DNA of 64,000 nt, taken from Piscicola geometra. Its lineage: Eukaryota > Annelida > Clitellata > Hirudinida > Piscicolidae. Shown one piece after another: positions 14,702 through 25,200 of the stretch (the stretch's first letter is position 1; every line of letters starts with the position of its first letter). The stretch lies in the NCBI GenBank assembly GCA_943735955.1, contig OX030955.1:15652083-15716082 (forward strand). Direction: 5' to 3'. The notes beneath the pieces were generated by a model, which worked only from the letters and a program-made list of their open reading frames with translations, searched no databases and had not been told where the DNA came from. A program made the translations under genes and the position numbers.

Positions 14702-15735
14702 TTGAAACTTCAAGCATTCATTTTCTCTTTCTCATCCACTCATGCACGCACACACAAACACGCACTAAGACAGACAAACACACACACACAAACACAAACA
14801 CGCACGCACATACACTAACACACACTAAGACAGACAAACCCACTCACACACACACACAAACACAAACACGCACGCACATACACTAACACACACACATACA
14901 TACACACACACAAACACAAACACACACACATACATACACACACGTCTCACAGGGTCTTCACAGAACTGGGTTTTCCATTCGACTTGAGTCAAGTGAGCAC
15001 TGATGCCATGAAGGCACTGCTGCACACCAGGTCACCCTTTGCACACGTTCAGAAGGTCGTATGGGCTGGTATTTGAAAGGGAAGGGGGAGAGGGGGGGAG
15101 GGTGTGATTGGATGGTGTGAAGAGATGAGTGGGATGGTGAGGTGTGATTAGTTGGTGGGGAAAGATGATTGGGATGGTGAGGTGTAATTGGTTGGTGGGG
15201 AGGGATGAGTGGGTTGGTGGAGAAAATGGGATGGTTCTAGGGTGTTTGATATCTGGGGATGTTGCTAGATAGAGGTGTGATGGTTGTGAGGTTGGATGGT
15301 AGGCTGTGTTGGTATGGAGGGTTGAGTGGGAAAGTGAGGTGTGATTGGTTGGTGGGGAGAGATGAGTGGGATGGTGAGGTGTGATTGGTTGGTAGGAGAG
15401 ATGAGTGGGATGGTGAGGTGTGGTTGGTTGGTGGGGGGAGATGATTGGGATGGTGAGGTGTGGTTGGTTGGTAGGGAGAGATGAGCGGGATGGTGAGGTG
15501 TGATTGGTTGGTGGGGAGGGATGAGTGGGTTAGTGGAGAAAATTGGATGGTTCTGGGGTGTTTGATATGGGGGGATGTTGCTGGATATGATGGTTGTGAG
15601 GGTGGATGGTAGGGTTCTAGGGCAATTCGTCGCACGGACATTTCGTCGCACCAAACAAAAACTCTACCTCTGTATTAAAATAAGTAAATGAATGTATAAA
15701 TCAAACCAATCAAAATAAAGACAAAATATTGATAC

Positions 15736-15834
<99 letters not shown>

Positions 15835-18800
15835 TAGTAGTAGATTTCCTGGTGATTGATCTATAGTTGTCACAAAGACTAATTGTTCGAAACATCTACA
15901 GAAGGGAGTCTGTATCAATGATATTTTTATCCGTGATTTTAGGGTTGTATTTCATGACAGCCTTTTGGACAAAATGAACGTTAAAGAATGATTTTTTTGT
16001 GAGTTAATTGAACTTTTTAGCAAGTAAAAGGAAGCATACATTGGTAATTTTTAACATGGGGCAGATCATGCAGTTGATTAGGAATTGATTAGGAAGTGAG
16101 GAAGAAACAGACTATTTTTAAATGACATATAAAAACGGTGCTTTTTTCTCTTTCCCATCTCTTTTCTTTGCCCTCAGTTGACTTGAATTGTCCATCCTGC
16201 ACATATCTCCCTTCTACTGAATTTATACTTTTTGCACATTTCCCAGTTTTTAGGCAATTCTTACCCGTATCTCACATCTCATGATAATTGTGAGGAAGGT
16301 TAATTTGAGCTTTGAATTAGTTTTGTTCAAAACTTGTCGAAAATCTTGTTTATTTGTCGAAAAAATAAAATTTCCGTTAAAAGTACCCTAGCATACTGAA
16401 AGTAAACAACGAATATCTGCCATTAAGGTGCTAGTGCGAATTGCCGAAATGCAAATTGCCGAATGAGTCGAAATATTAAAAAGCCAGAATTGCCGAAAGG
16501 AATTTTTTTCAACTAGTACGAATTGCCGAATATAAAAATATCTGTAATTTTCAAATCCAAATTGAATACTTTTTTATTTCATTTTTGGCAATTAAAGATT
16601 ACATTATAATCGTTATTATTATTATTATTATTATTATTAGTATTAGTATTAGATATAAGTACTTGGTAATGCAACATAATAGTTAAAACCGTTACTTCAA
16701 ATAACTTTGGTTAAAACATTTAAAAAAATTACTATAAAATTAAATTAAGTTCATTAATTAATGAATCAATATTCAATTAAATTCATCAAATAAGTTATTA
16801 CACATAGATATATAAATCGTTTAATATCATTAAATATATTTCGGCAATTCAACACTAATAAATTCGCTTTCAGCAATAAACACTAGCTAGCTATTCGACA
16901 ATATGTATTTCGGCAATTCGCGAGGACACCGCCATTAATGGAGATTTCATTAATACTATACTTAATAGGTTAATCTGGTTTCTATTCTTTCCATGAATCA
17001 TAAATTGAAAATAACTCCGAAATAATTATTTATTTGACAAAAAACACAAAAATATTTTTTCTCTTAAAAACCAATTCATTTTTTACTTATTTTATAACTT
17101 TTTATTTATTTTATAATTTTATTGATTTATTTTATAATTTTTTCAAATTCTGAATCGGTTGAGGGGTGAATCGGTTATGGGGTGAATCGGTTAAGGGGTG
17201 AATCGGTTATGGGGTGAATCGGTTATGGGGTGAATCGGTTAAGGGGTGAATCGACTGCATCCCGTAGTAGTAGTAGTATTAGTAGTTCGTCTTGACCTCT
17301 AAATTGTGTAAAGTGGGATTCAGTGTAATTGCAGTCGATTCACCCCTCAACCGATTCACCCCATAACCGATTCACCCCTCAACCGAATCACCCCTTAAAA
17401 TAGTTAAAAACGGACTTTTTTTTAAATAAAAATTTTAATATAAAATAAAATTTTAAATATAAAATAAAATTTTAAATATAAAATAAAATTTTAAATATAA
17501 AATAAAATTTTAAATATAAAATAAAATTTTAAATATAAAATAAAATTTTAAATATAAAATAAAATTTTAAATATAAAATAAAATTTTAAATATAAAATAA
17601 AATTTTAAATATAAAATAAAATTGTAAAGATAAAATAAAATTGTAAATATAAAATAAAATGTTAAATATAAAATAAAATTTTAAATATAAAATAAAATTT
17701 TAAATATAAAATAAAATTGTAAATATAAAATAAAATTGTAAATATAAAAAAAATTGTAAATATAAAATAAAATTGTATAAAAAAAAATTTTTTTAATATA
17801 AAATAAAAGTTTAAATATAAAATAAAAGTTTAAATATAAAATAAAAGTTTAAATATAAAATAAAATTTTAAATAAAAAATAAAATTTTAAATAAAAAACA
17901 AAATTTTAAATAAAAAATAAAATTTTGAATAAAAAATAATTTATTAAATTCAAAATACTTTATCAAAACAAAATATTGAATAAAAAATAAATTATTCAAC
18001 ACTAAATAAATTACTAAATACAAGGCACTCTTTTCACCCAATTCATTTTAGGGTTGTATTTTATGACAGCCTTTGGACAAAATGAACCTTAAGGAATGAT
18101 TCTTTTTAGAGTTAATTGAACTTTTTTAGCAAGTAAAAGCGAAGCATACATTGGTAATTTGTAACATGGGGCAGATCATGCAGTTGATTAGGAATGTATT
18201 AGGAAGTGAAGAAAAAACAGACTATTTTTAAAGGACATATAAAAACGGTGCTCTTTTCTTTTTCCTATCTATTTTTTTGCAATCAGTTGACTTGAATCGT
18301 CCATCCTGCACATATCTCCCTTCTACTGAATTTATACATTTTTGCACATTTCCCAGTTTTTAGGCAATTCTTACCCGTATCTCACATCTCATGCTAATTG
18401 CGAGAGAACTATGTATTAGTTTGTTTCCAACCTTGTTTATTTTGTCGAAAAAATAAAATTTCGGTTAAAGGTACACTAGCATACTGAAATAAACAACGAA
18501 TATATACATCTGCCATTAATGGAGATTTCGTTAATAGGTTAACCTGGCTTCTATTCTTTCCATGAATCATAAATTGAAAATATCTCCAAAATAATTATTT
18601 ATTTGACAAAAAAACACAAAAACATTTTTTTTTAAAAACCAATTCTTGATATTAAATTGTCATTATTCAATAACAAGTTATTCAATATAAAATATACTAT
18701 ATAAAATATACTATATAAAATATACTATATAAAATATACTATATAAAATATACTATATAAAATATACTATATAAAATATACTATATAAAATATACTATAT

Positions 18801-21154
18801 AAAATATACTATATAAAATATACTATATAAAATATACTATATAAAATATACTATATAAAATATACTATATAAAATATACTATATAAAATATACTATATAA
18901 AATATACTATATAAAATATACTATATAAAATATACTATATAAAATATACTATATAAAATATACTATATAAAATATACTATATAAAATATACTATATAAAA
19001 TATACTATATAAAATATACTATATAAAATATACTATATAAAATATACTATATAAAATATACTATATAAAATATACTATATAAAATATACTATATAAAATA
19101 TAAATATACTGATATGAATATAAATATACTGGTATAAATATAAATATACTGGTATAAATATAAACATACTATAAAAAATATAAATATGCTATATAAAATA
19201 TAAATATACTATTAATGATATAAATATGTTATATAAAATATAAATATGCTATATAAAATATAAATATACTATTAATAATATAAATATGTTATATAAAATA
19301 TAAATATACTATTACTATAATTATTAAAAATATACTATTGAGGGGTGGATCGGTCAAGGGATGAATCGACTGCAACTCCATTAATATAACTGCACTTTTT
19401 CAGAAATAACAAGTTTTGGATCTTTTACAATGCGCGTACAAACAAACCGTTGATTTCCGTGATGGCCAGTCAAAGCTATTTATTTTATAATTATCTATTT
19501 ATTTTATAATTATCTATTTGTTTTATAATTATTTATTTATTTTATAATTATCTATTTATTTTATAATTATCTATTTGTTTTATAATTATTTATTTATTTT
19601 ATAATTATCTATTTATTTTATAATTATCTATTTATTTTATAATTATCTATTTATTTTATAGTTATCTATTTATTTTATAATTATCTATTTATTTTATAAT
19701 TATCTATTTATTTTATAATTATCTATTTATTTTATAATTATCTATTTATTTTATAATTATCTATTTATTTTATAATTATCTATTTATTTTATAATTATCT
19801 ATTTATTTTATAATTATCTATTTATTTTATAGTTATCTATTTATTTTATAATTATCTATTTATTTTATAATTATCTATTTATTTTATAATTATCTATTTA
19901 TTTTATAATTATCTATTTATTTTATAATTATCTATTTATTTTATAATTATCTATTTATTTTATAATTATCTATTTATTTTATAATTATCTATTTATTTTA
20001 TAATTATCTATTTATTTTAATTTATCTATTTATTTTAATTTATCTATTTATTTTATAATTTTTTAAATATTTTATCATTTTTTAAATATTTTATAATTTT
20101 TAATATTTTATCATTTTTAATATTTGATAATTTTTAATATTTTATAATTTTTTAAATATTTCATAATTTTTTTAATGTCTTATAGTTTTTATATATATTT
20201 TTTAGATATATATTATAATTGTAAAAAATAATTTGCCATTTATTTTATCTTTTTAAATAAATGTATTTATTCGTTTTATAATTTTTACATAGTTTTTTAT
20301 TTATTTGAACAAATTATAGTTTTTTTTATTTTCATTATTTAAAAAATAATAATGTATTATTTTATTTTAGCAAAATACCTATAAAAAATAAAGTCCGTTT
20401 TTAACTATTTTAAGGGGTGAATCGGTTGAGGGGTGAATCGGTTGATGGGTGAATCGGTTATGGGGTGAATCGGTTGAGGGTTGAATCGGTTATGGGGTGA
20501 ATCGACTGCATCCCTATTCAATTAGCCCCACACACACATACATACATACACCCCCTCCCACACACACATACATACATACACTCCTCCATACACATACACA
20601 TACGCACGCAAACACACAGATGAAGACCCCCCTCATGTTGGCAGTGGGCTCTAAGGACCGTAGAGTGCCCAACAGCCAGGCCTTCCAGCTCTACAACAGT
20701 CTCAAGGCCCTCAACCAGAAAGTCAAGTGAGTCGAATCGAGTATTTGCTTTTATTTTGTTGGTTCGACTTTTTATATATTTATTATATATTCTTTGAATA
20801 CCTATTTTTTATAAATCTAAAATCGGATGTCTTAAAACTCACGCAAGTTAAAACCATTAACTAATAATTATTATAATTATATATATTTTTTTTATAGAGT
20901 AATAATTATAAATTTAATGATAATGATTATAATCTTCGTGTTTATTATGATTTAAAAACAATTTGATCAATTGTTTCTCACATTGTACCTCTTCAGCTTA
21001 TCCCATTTATTATATTTATAATTTGTTCTTCGTTGGTGATATCGGCAGGATGTACGTGTACCCAAAGTCCTCCCATCCCTTGTCGGAGACCGAAACAGAC
21101 TCTGACCTCTTCGTCAACATCGTCATGTGGTTCGATCAGCACATCAATGCCTGA
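251..21154 (+). CDS. APEH: Acylaminoacyl-peptidase (acyl-peptide hydrolase), 3' 16 exons
   Basis: Cytosolic S9C prolyl-oligopeptidase-family serine peptidase that removes N-acylated residues from peptides. Exons read from GT-AG sites with matching phases: 251-342, 1468-1508, 2041-2211, 2942-3069, 3387-3438, 3815-3906, 4191-4356, 4660-4731, 4867-4947, 10600-10688, 11623-11733, 14204-14252, 14483-14513, 14953-15055, 20620-20726, 21049-21154 (TGA). They sum to 1491 nt, 496 residues, with no internal stop. The family is about 730 residues, so roughly 235 N-terminal residues lie left of the window. Exons to 4356 form the end of the beta-propeller; the hydrolase domain follows with HGGPHS (oxyanion region), NYRGSTGYG, the nucleophile elbow GGSHGGF (Ser in 11623-11733), the Asp in KDRRVP (20620-20726) and the His in SSHPLSE (last exon). 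Exons are GC-richer than the introns. The exon at 1468 and the donors at 4356, 14513 and 47-nt-scale small exons rest on phase plus family spacing. Candidate AATAAA at 21491. Confidence 0.95.
355..1228. repeat. 40-bp minisatellite in APEH intron
   Basis: About 21 copies of a 40-bp unit containing CATTCATCTATTCACCCTTA and TATTAATCAATCC, with CATC/CACC and CCATC/CTATC variants. The array starts about 13 nt after the splice donor of the exon ending at 342. The following 1229-1467 is AT-rich unique-looking sequence with decayed CATTCATC remnants. Confidence 0.95.
1645..2034. repeat. CCCA/CTCA pyrimidine-rich tandem repeat
   Basis: Irregular alternation of ACCC and ACTC tetramers (ACCCACCCACTC units) for about 390 bp. 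It runs to within a few bases of the acceptor of the exon at 2041, so it supplies a C-rich tract upstream of that AG. Confidence 0.95.
2212..2941 (+). other. APEH intron with a GC-richer block, no recognised gene
   Basis: Intron between the exons ending 2211 and starting 2942. An open frame at 2540-2803 (87 codons, no family recognised) sits in a GC-richer block; it is probably decayed transposon sequence. The rest is AT-rich. Confidence 0.5.
3070..3353. repeat. (TG)n microsatellite at a splice donor
   Basis: About 280 bp of TG dinucleotides with scattered TTTG and GAG interruptions. It begins three to four bases into the intron (donor GTCTGTGTG at 3070). The next exon starts at 3387. Confidence 0.97.
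4357..4659. repeat. GATGAT/GGTTATGATAATG degenerate repeat filling an intron
   Basis: The intron between the exons ending 4356 and starting 4660 consists almost wholly of imperfect TGATGATGG, TGATAATGATTATGATGATG and GGTTATGGTGATGATG motifs. The acceptor (GATGATAACAG) therefore has no polypyrimidine tract. Confidence 0.9.
4779..4864. repeat. (GAT)n microsatellite abutting a splice acceptor
   Basis: About 28 uninterrupted GAT triplets ending in GATGCAG directly before the exon at 4867. The acceptor has no polypyrimidine stretch within about 85 bases. Open frames across it encoding poly-Asp or poly-Met are artefacts. Confidence 0.97.
4943..10320. repeat. 28-bp minisatellite derived from an exon-intron junction
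   Basis: Unit of 28 bp beginning GATGAGTGAGTGGTGG and ending GATGGAGG, with GGGAGGGATG, GGAAGGGATG and GGAAGGAATG variants. About 190 unit lengths fit here, including a 200-N gap at 6596-6795. The first unit includes the last five coding bases of the upstream exon (GATGA, 4943-4947) and the donor GTGAGTGG, so the array is a multiplied splice junction. Purines are strongly concentrated on the + strand. The long minus-strand open frame across it is a repeat artefact. Confidence 0.97.
6596..6795. other. Assembly gap (200 N) inside the minisatellite
   Basis: Exactly 200 N within the 28-bp array, looking like a placeholder of arbitrary size. The true array length is unknown. Confidence 0.99.
10978..11372. 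repeat. 16-bp ACCCATCTACCACACC minisatellite
   Basis: About 24 copies of ACCCATCTACCACACC with CCCAATC and CCCGATC variants in the APEH intron 10689-11622. From 11400 to 11610 it grades into looser ACCACCAACCCA and CATCCACAACCA repeats that reach the next acceptor. Confidence 0.95.
11740..11832. repeat. CTCCATCCTT tandem repeat just after an APEH donor
   Basis: Short array of TCTCCATCCTTC and TCTTCATCCTTC units starting about 7 nt into the intron after the exon ending 11733. Confidence 0.9.
11881..13905 (+). mobile_element. hAT-family DNA transposon with decayed transposase
   Basis: Element of about 2.0 kb in the APEH intron 11734-14203. The left end CAAGGGCTCGCGCTG is inverted-complementary to the right end CAGCGCGGGCCCTG. 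Both sides are flanked by TTTAC; a full 8-bp duplication is not clear. It holds a broken transposase in the same orientation as APEH. The subterminal part repeats GGCCC/GGGCC motifs. Confidence 0.8.
12259..13530 (+). pseudogene. hAT transposase remnant (BED-like finger and C-terminal dimerisation region)
   Basis: An N-terminal piece (12259-12495) has a degenerate BED-like zinc finger: WLRFDN, the CDLC cysteine pair, then NSVLRH. Middle pieces follow at 12580-12790 and 12790-13010 in shifted frames with stops. The C-terminal piece (about 13058-13530) ends in the hAT signature [18 protein letters not shown] followed by [10 protein letters not shown]. Several stops and frameshifts show it is dead. 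It resembles the ZNF862-like hAT group, but that subfamily call is inference. Confidence 0.8.
14636..14945. repeat. (ATC)n then AC-rich microsatellites
   Basis: About 21 ATC triplets (14636-14700), then ACACACAAACACAAACACGC and ACATACACTAACAC repeats to 14945. These fill most of the APEH intron 14514-14952 and run up to its acceptor. Confidence 0.95.
15085..15560. repeat. 40-bp G-rich minisatellite
   Basis: Units built from GGGATGGTGAGGTGTGATTG followed by GTTGGTGGGGAGAGATGAGT (40 bp in total), about 10 copies with indels, at the start of the large APEH intron 15056-20619. Two longer homologous blocks contain TTCTAGGGTGTTTGATAT or a close variant. Confidence 0.9.
15736..15842. repeat. (TAG)n microsatellite
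   Basis: About 35 TAG/GTA triplets with single AGA and TGG interruptions. Confidence 0.97.
15937..17078 (+). repeat. Direct duplication, copy A (contains a MITE)
   Basis: Starts TTTTAGGGTTGTATTTCATG and ends near AAAAACCAATTC. Apart from the inserted element 16427-16930 it is collinear with 18046-18645, with scattered substitutions. It lies inside the APEH intron. Confidence 0.85.
16427..16930. mobile_element. 504-bp MITE with GAATTGCCGAA inverted ends and perfect 8-bp target duplication
   Basis: Ends are GGTGCTAGTGCGAATTGCCG on the left and, read inward on the minus strand, GGTGTCCTCGCGAATTGCCG on the right. GCCATTAA occurs at 16419-16426 and 16931-16938. Copy B of the surrounding duplication has the uninterrupted site (TGCCATTAATGG at about 18511), which proves the insertion. 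No open frame; hAT-like by duplication length. Confidence 0.92.
17150..17258. repeat. Tandem GGTGAATCGGTTATGGG array
   Basis: About seven copies of a 17-18 bp unit TGAATCGGTTATGGGG or TGAATCGGTTAAGGGG, closing with TGAATCGACTGCATCCC. The same motif recurs inverted at 17330-17396 and direct at 19336-19375 and 20411-20513. Confidence 0.9.
17405..17940. repeat. 19-bp AT minisatellite (TTTTAAATATAAAATAAAA)
   Basis: About 28 copies; the first dozen are nearly identical, with later TTGTAAATATA and AGTTTAAATATA variants. Confidence 0.95.
18046..18645 (+). repeat. Direct duplication, copy B
   Basis: Collinear with 15937-17078 without the 504-bp MITE. It carries the empty MITE target (CTGCCATTAATGG). 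Confidence 0.85.
18684..19100. repeat. 14-bp AT minisatellite (TATACTATATAAAA)
   Basis: About 30 nearly perfect copies, followed to 19320 by a looser ATATAAATATACT variant array. The unit is close to self-complementary. Confidence 0.95.
19480..20085. repeat. 19-bp AT minisatellite (TATTTATTTTATAATTATC)
   Basis: About 30 copies, decaying at the right edge into TTTTTAAATATTTTATAA motifs up to about 20180. Confidence 0.95.
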
Positions 21155-22222
21155 GGTGGCTTGTGTGCGTGGGAGATAGATGGATGGATGGATGCGTTAA
21201 TGGTTAGATTCTTTGATTTTTGAATGAGGGATGAATATTAGGAATCAAAGGAGTGTGGGATGTGTAGCTAAATAGATGGGTGAATGGATGGAGGAAGGAA
21301 GGAGTGCTCAATTGTTGCATCTCTCTTCGTTTGCGCTTGTTTATCTCCTCGGTGGCTCCCTAAACACTCTTCATTCTCCTTGCCATTTCGCTTCCAAATA
21401 ACGTGTTTTTCAGTATTTTTTACTTTAAGAATTGATTTAGTGGAAATTGCTTTTTTTCTTAGCTACATAGGAGTTACGCTTAGAATTTTGAATAAATTCT
21501 GCCGACCATTTAAATTAGCATGGTTTATTCATAATTGTTGTCAATCATATATTTATGAATATATTTTATGAGAATAATACATATTTTCAAAAATAATATT
21601 TTATCGATATCGTTCTTCCTCCAAAAAGTGTCTTACATTTCACAAATGTATTTCAGACTGGCGCATTGCTAGTCCATCGCGTTGGAGTTTGATAGATGAA
21701 GAAGGTGCAAGTGAATAAAATTGGTGGTGAGAGCCCGCAAAACAAGGTTGTTAAATATTGAACTGGTGGATAAAACAATTTTTCTAATATAAAAATATTT
21801 TTTATATACCCAAACGCTATAAATATATCTAATTGATGCTAATACTGAAAAAAATTCCCTTTGGACACCTATTTACATTTTTTTGTTAATGATTTTGCGA
21901 AAATAATAGATGTTCATCAATCTCTCAAACTAAAATATCGATGCAAAGAAGGACATGCGTGGGGCATGTGTCTCACATTGGAAATTATTTCTCCCGTCTT
22001 ATTCTATATTGAATCTTTGGTATGATCATCTTCCGGGTTTCTATCACGCTCTTGACATTTATGTTACTTGTGGAGGCTCACATGTTGGGTTGTGTAAACT
22101 CACGAATTTGATAGTTTGGAACTGTTGTGGTGAATTTTCAATATTTATTTTAATTTTTTCAGAAACTAAATAAATGATGTTATATTCACGTAAGATGCTA
22201 TTAAGATTATGATTTGGAAACC
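21155..22222. other. Intergenic, between convergent APEH and protocadherin 3' ends
   Basis: Starts with the APEH 3' UTR, including a short GGAT repeat at 21177-21195. AATAAA at 21491-21496 and 21714-21719 are candidate APEH poly(A) signals. TTTATT at 22144-22149 is AATAAA on the minus strand, about 75 nt past the protocadherin stop. Nothing else recognised. Confidence 0.6.
22144..22149 (-). terminator. Candidate poly(A) signal of the protocadherin gene
   Basis: AATAAA on the minus strand about 75 nt downstream of the proposed stop at 22223. It supports that exon being terminal. Confidence 0.5.
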
Positions 22223-25200
22223 TTAGTTATTAAAAACCTTAGTTATCTCACCAGTGGTGTTGAAACTCTTTCTGAGTTGTGGCGTCCAGAAGGAAGGACT
22301 TGAACACTCATGACAAATCTCCGCAAATCTGAAAAATAGTGCTTTTTCTACTTTTCGTGTCTCTTACAAGTTTTCATGGAATAAATGTATTTTTTATTAC
22401 TATGAGGTGTCATGCTAGAAACGTTTACAAAATTGAACAATTTATATGACAGCAAATACAGTACAAGACAACATACATTGCATTTTTTAAAACGACATTG
22501 TCATCATAACATGGGCGGCGATCGTGGGGGGTCCTGGAGTCCAGACTATTTTAAATAAAAACATTTTTAAACTTTTGTTTTGATGCAAAAATAATCGTCA
22601 AACATGGCATAAAACAGAATTTTTATATAATATTACATTATGAGTATGTTTATTTATAGTTATATCTGTCTAAAATGAAACTTTACATTGCTTACTTAAA
22701 TATTCGTATAAAAACAAACGTTTAAAAAACATTTAAGTGGGGGGAGGGAAGGTCAGGACCCCAAGATCGTCCATGCTGGTTAGGACCCCCCACCCTCCCC
22801 GAGATTTACAGCAGATCGCCGCTCCTGCATCATAACATACATAAAAATATGTTTAAAAACCTAGTTATCTCAGTTATAGAATTATTTACCTAATGAAGTC
22901 TTAACAATTAAGAACAAAAACTATAAATGCAAGCTTCATTTTAGTATGACGTGAATGTTTTCATCGTACCCAATGCCCTACTCACTCACCTCTGTGTCGA
23001 GTTCTCAGGCTGCGTGGGAGCTCCATAGGATCTTTGTAGGGACTGGTAATTGAACATGCTCACTGGAGTTAAGTACTCATCCTGAGAAAGAGAAAAATTG
23101 TATAATTGTTTCAGTTCTTCGCTAAAACGCATATTTTTGGGCGCAATTTGTAAAGATGGTAGAGGCTTAGAGGTTCAAGCTTTTTGAATGTTAAATAAAG
23201 AGTGGGTTTTTGTAATGGTCAAAGAATTATAAACTTAAATAATTAACTATTTTAAATTTTAATATTAAATACTGATCGTAAAAGTTCTTTTTCGCCAAAT
23301 ATTAAGATTTTAAAAAAATGTAGGACTCACACTGCATTGAATTGAGTTGTCGGCAAACGTGCTGGGCTCAATGGTGGGAGTGTTTGTGACTTGAGGTGGT
23401 TCAGGAAAACCTTCTTGTTCCGATCTCGAAGTTTGGAATTTGTGATGTCTTCGTTTCTTGATGGCTGATACGCAGATTAGAAGAATGCATAAAAGAAGAA
23501 TTCCCAAGCCGAAAGAAGAAAGAATGATTGTCAAAAAATTCAATTGAAATTGGGAATTGTTATTTGCTTTCGATGTTTTACCCAGTGTAGTAACATTTTC
23601 AAGTTTTTTTAGAAACATTATGCTGAAGTTGAGACTGTTGTAGGAAAAATGATTTATTTTAAAAAACATGAAAAACTTTTATGGGTTATTAGAAAAATTA
23701 ATACAAACACATTTATTATATTTCTAATTAGACTTTAACCAATTAATGCATACTGTGCTTTCTCAAGGACAACAATTTAAACAAAATTTAAAAATAGTTA
23801 TCTTGATTATATTTATTATTTTTGAAATGAATCCAATATTGTATAAACTGTTGTTTTTTTTCCTGTTTGATTCCAAATTGATAGAGTGTTTTGATATTTT
23901 GATTTTTCAACGTGATAACAAAAGTTTTTGTGTTTTTGTTAGGGCTCATGAAAAAAGTTAGTTATTAGTTTATTTAATGTTTACCATTCATAATATTTAA
24001 TATTATTTTATTGGAATTATTCTTATATCTTATTTTAAAATAAATTTCTTTTTAAATCTAATAATATTTTAAAAAACTGTGTTTTATTGAATGTCCTTTT
24101 TTAAGGACATTATGGAGTAATACTGATGGTAAAATAAATTATCTTCAGATTCGCTCTTCATGAAGTCATTTGTATTTTGGAAGATGACAATGATTTATTC
24201 TAAGCAGATATAGTCATAGTAATAATTCAAACGACAAATCAAAATGTTAAAACAAGTCTTCCCTCACATTGTTTAATTAATTTTTTGATGTAACAGCCAT
24301 CAAGTTAATAACTATACAGTATAGCTAGATTGTGTACACTCACTTTGAATATTGGGGCTTATCTCCACCATCCGTTGCCTGCACAGTTAAGTGGTACCTG
24401 TAGGGAAAAAATAACGGTGTGAAAGATCTCATTTTAAAGATATGTATCTTTAATATTTAATAAAACTAACTTTAATCAATCTCTCTTAAAAACCCATCAA
24501 CTCATAACCTTTAACCATGATTTAAATTCGGTATAATTTAATTATATTTCTATAAGACTGACTTGCTGCCGTTGTTTATCTTGTGGGTCTTCAACAGGTT
24601 CAAGTATATCTCACCGGTTGAAGAATTAATCTCCATTAAATTGCTGGAATAATTAAAACACTCAAATAGATTATCGAATATGATTTTTATTAATTTTACA
24701 CTTTGAAATTTTCGTGAATTTGTGTATTTGAAAAACAACTCACTCATTATTGAGAAGAGAATATGAAACAACAGAGTTCTTTCCGACATCCTGATCCTTG
24801 GCCCTCACCCTGTACACCTTCCTACGGGCGTAAACCCCTTCTTGGTATATAATCAAATCCTCTCCTTGCCTGGGTTTGTAGAACTCTGGAAAGTTGTCAT
24901 TGAGATCCAAAACATGGATGATGAGACGGATGGTTCTAGAAGATTTGCCTTCTTTTGGATTTTTTAAATTAGCGCTAATGACAAACTTGTATGTGTCGCG
25001 GAGTTCTCTGTCCAAATAGACTTGAGTAATTATCTCTCCCGTCTTGAAGACTTTGAAGTCACTCGTAGCGCCATCCATAATTGTGAATGTGTAATTTTGA
25101 CGAGTTTTAATAATATGTTTGAGATTTCCCACAAATGAAAGAATAGGTTGATTTTCTGTGACGAACATATGCTTAGTTTGTTCATTCGAATCTGACTGGA

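Larger units (their letters stand above)
17330..20513. repeat. Inverted-repeat-bounded block of AT minisatellites
   Basis: The left edge TGCAGTCGATTCACCCCTCA (17330) is the inverse of the right edge ending GGGGTGAATCGACTGCA (20510). Inside lie three AT minisatellites (17405-17940, 18684-19100, 19480-20085) and duplication copy B. A third GGTGAATCGACTGCA-like edge sits at 19375. No coding frame. It may be one large non-autonomous element or a foldback pair. Confidence 0.65.

Noticed and set aside
15237..15654. Minus-strand Pro/Thr/His-rich open frames
   Set aside because: Translation of the 40-bp G-rich minisatellite.
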